From an uncultured Prevotella sp. (GTDB lineage: Bacteria > Bacteroidota > Bacteroidia > Bacteroidales > Bacteroidaceae): a stretch of 64,000 nt of DNA. Numbering within the stretch: the first letter of the stretch is position 1; every line of letters starts with the position of its first letter. The notes under the pieces were generated by a model. That model saw only the letters and a program-made list of their open reading frames with translations. It was not told where the DNA came from and searched no databases. Position numbers and translations under genes: made by a program. The stretch is from the NCBI GenBank assembly GCA_900315635.1, contig OMZV01000008.1, positions 124,001 through 188,000 on the forward strand. The letters are read 5' to 3'. Of this stretch, positions 62,732 to 64,000 are shown piece by piece.

Positions 62732-63952
62732 TTACTTCTTCTCGTTCTGCCAGCCCTCTGGGAGATCCTCAAGGATCTTTGTGATCTGACCAGAACCGAC
62801 TGTACGACCACCCTCACGGATAGCGAAACGCAGACCCTCGTTCAGAGCAACCTTGTAGATAAGGTTGACCTCGATCTCAACGTTATCACCTGGCATTACC
62901 ATCTCAACTCCCTCTGGAAGCTTGATTTCACCGGTGCAGTCCATTGTACGGAGGTAGAACTGTGGACGATACTTGTTACCGAATGGAGTGTGACGACCAC
63001 CCTCTTCCTTCTTCAGCACATAGATAGATGCCTTAAAGTGATCATGCGGTGTGATAGCACCCGGGTGTACGACAACCATACCACGCTTAACCTCGTCCTT
63101 ATCGATACCACGGAGGAGCAGACCTACGTTATCACCTGCCTCACCCTCGGGGAGAGTCTTACGGAACATCTCAACACCAGTGATGACAGACTTCTTATTC
63201 TCACCAAGACCAAGGAGCTGAACCTCATCACCGATCTTACACTTACCGGTCTCAATACGACCTGTAGCAACTGTACCACGACCTGTGATAGAGAATACAT
63301 CCTCAACTGGCATAAGGAATGGCTTATCAACCTCACGAACTGGCTCCTGAATCCACTCATCGACAGTGTCCATAAGCTTCTTAACAGAGTCAACCCACTT
63401 TGGAACGCCGTTCAGAGCACCGAGTGCAGAACCGCGGATGATAGGAGTATCCTCCTCATATCCGTACTGCTCGAGAAGCTCACGGACTTCCATTTCAACG
63501 AGCTCAAGCATTTCCTCATCGTCAACCATATCGCACTTGTTCAGGAAGACAACGATACGAGGTACATTTACCTGACGAGCGAGCAGAACGTGCTCACGTG
63601 TCTGAGGCATAGGACCATCAGTTGCAGCAACAACGAGGATAGCACCGTCCATCTGAGCGGCACCTGTTACCATGTTCTTGACATAGTCAGCGTGACCCGG
63701 GCAGTCGACGTGAGCGTAGTGGCGCTTCTTTGTCTCATACTCAATGTGTGCGGTGTTGATGGTGATACCACGCTCCTTCTCCTCAGGTGCGTTATCGATC
63801 TCATCGAAAGACTTAACATCCTCAGATGTGCCGAGCTCATCATGCAGAACCTTAGAGATAGCTGCAGTCAGGGTAGTCTTACCATGGTCGACGTGACCAA
63901 TAGTACCAATGTTTACGTGCGGTTTGGTGCGCACGAATTCTTCTTTAGCCAT
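62732..63952 (-). CDS. tuf: Elongation factor Tu
   Basis: EF-Tu delivers aminoacyl-tRNA to the ribosome. The 406-residue product has GTP-binding motifs [20 protein letters not shown] and NKCD, then domains 2 and 3 to [15 protein letters not shown]. It is the first gene of the tuf-secE-nusG-rplKAJL-rpoBC block; its promoter lies outside the window or in the last 48 nt, where none is clear. Confidence 0.99.
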   Translation of the reverse strand: MAKEEFVRTKPHVNIGTIGHVDHGKTTLTAAISKVLHDELGTSEDVKSFDEIDNAPEEKERGITINTAHIEYETKKRHYAHVDCPGHADYVKNMVTGAAQMDGAILVVAATDGPMPQTREHVLLARQVNVPRIVVFLNKCDMVDDEEMLELVEMEVRELLEQYGYEEDTPIIRGSALGALNGVPKWVDSVKKLMDTVDEWIQEPVREVDKPFLMPVEDVFSITGRGTVATGRIETGKCKIGDEVQLLGLGENKKSVITGVEMFRKTLPEGEAGDNVGLLLRGIDKDEVKRGMVVVHPGAITPHDHFKASIYVLKKEEGGRHTPFGNKYRPQFYLRTMDCTGEIKLPEGVEMVMPGDNVEIEVNLIYKVALNEGLRFAIREGGRTVGSGQITKILEDLPEGWQNEKK

Positions 63953-64000
63953 AGCTTTCTTTTTATTTTAAATTTTAAAAAATAATCTGTGCTTTGTTTC

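Overview
The window comes from a Bacteroidales genome, most likely Prevotellaceae. The family-level call is inference. It rests on Bacteroidetes-type promoters (TAnnTTTGC at -7, TTTG or TTG at -33), the order of the ribosomal operon, DUF3467 and DUF4840 proteins, an HTCC/SusC/SusD locus, a glycine-lipid acyltransferase pair and an OmpP1/FadL porin.

Layout. (1) 1-13.1 kb, minus strand: the str-S10-spc operon read from rpsL to secY (rpsL, rpsG, fusA, rpsJ, rplC, rplD, rplW, rplB, rpsS, rplV, rpsC, rplP, rpmC, rpsQ, rplN, rplX, rplE, rpsN, rpsH, rplF, rplR, rpsE, rpmD, rplO, secY); secY runs off the left edge. (2) 13.3-14.5 kb: a four-helix-bundle gene and a DUF3467 gene, with 9-nt-period repeats. 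(3) 14.6-23.1 kb: accessory genes (secreted protein, serine dehydratase, esterase-like hydrolase, a collapsed polysaccharide utilization locus, a lyase remnant, a symporter, a DUF4840 lipoprotein). (4) 23.3-31.7 kb: an ECF sigma factor with a partner that joins an anti-sigma-like region to a beta-barrel, an S41 protease, an OmpP1 porin, a hemolysin III protein, a small TPR-like gene and glsB/glsA-like acyltransferases. (5) 32.2-49.4 kb, plus strand: the division and cell wall cluster mraZ-rsmH-ftsL-ftsI-murE-mraY-murD-ftsW-murG-murC-ftsQ-ftsA-ftsZ, then yqeY. (6) 49.9-51.0 kb: an Rpn/PD-(D/E)XK protein. (7) 51.2-64 kb, minus strand: tuf, tRNA-Trp, secE, nusG, rplK, rplA, rplJ, rplL, rpoB, rpoC.

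In Bacteroides, rpoC is normally followed directly by the DUF3467 gene and rpsL. Here about 37 kb lies between those blocks, although both still point the same way.

Two patterns stand out. First, at least eight genes or gene pairs have lost internal sequence: L6, L3, S3/L16 and L23/L2 among essential ribosomal proteins, and the HTCC regulator, SusC/SusD, a PatB-like lyase and one unknown gene in the accessory region. The ribosomal cases break proteins a cell cannot do without, so a collapsed (assembly-level) sequence is the simplest explanation, but the raw reads must decide. Second, the intergenic spaces carry several repeat families: arrays with an exact 22-nt period at five loci, arrays with a 9-nt period built on TAGGC/GCCTA at four loci, AT-rich hairpin elements with terminal inverted repeats, and a 150-bp element with hairpin ends between murC and ftsQ. 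I found no CRISPR array, transposase, integrase or rRNA.
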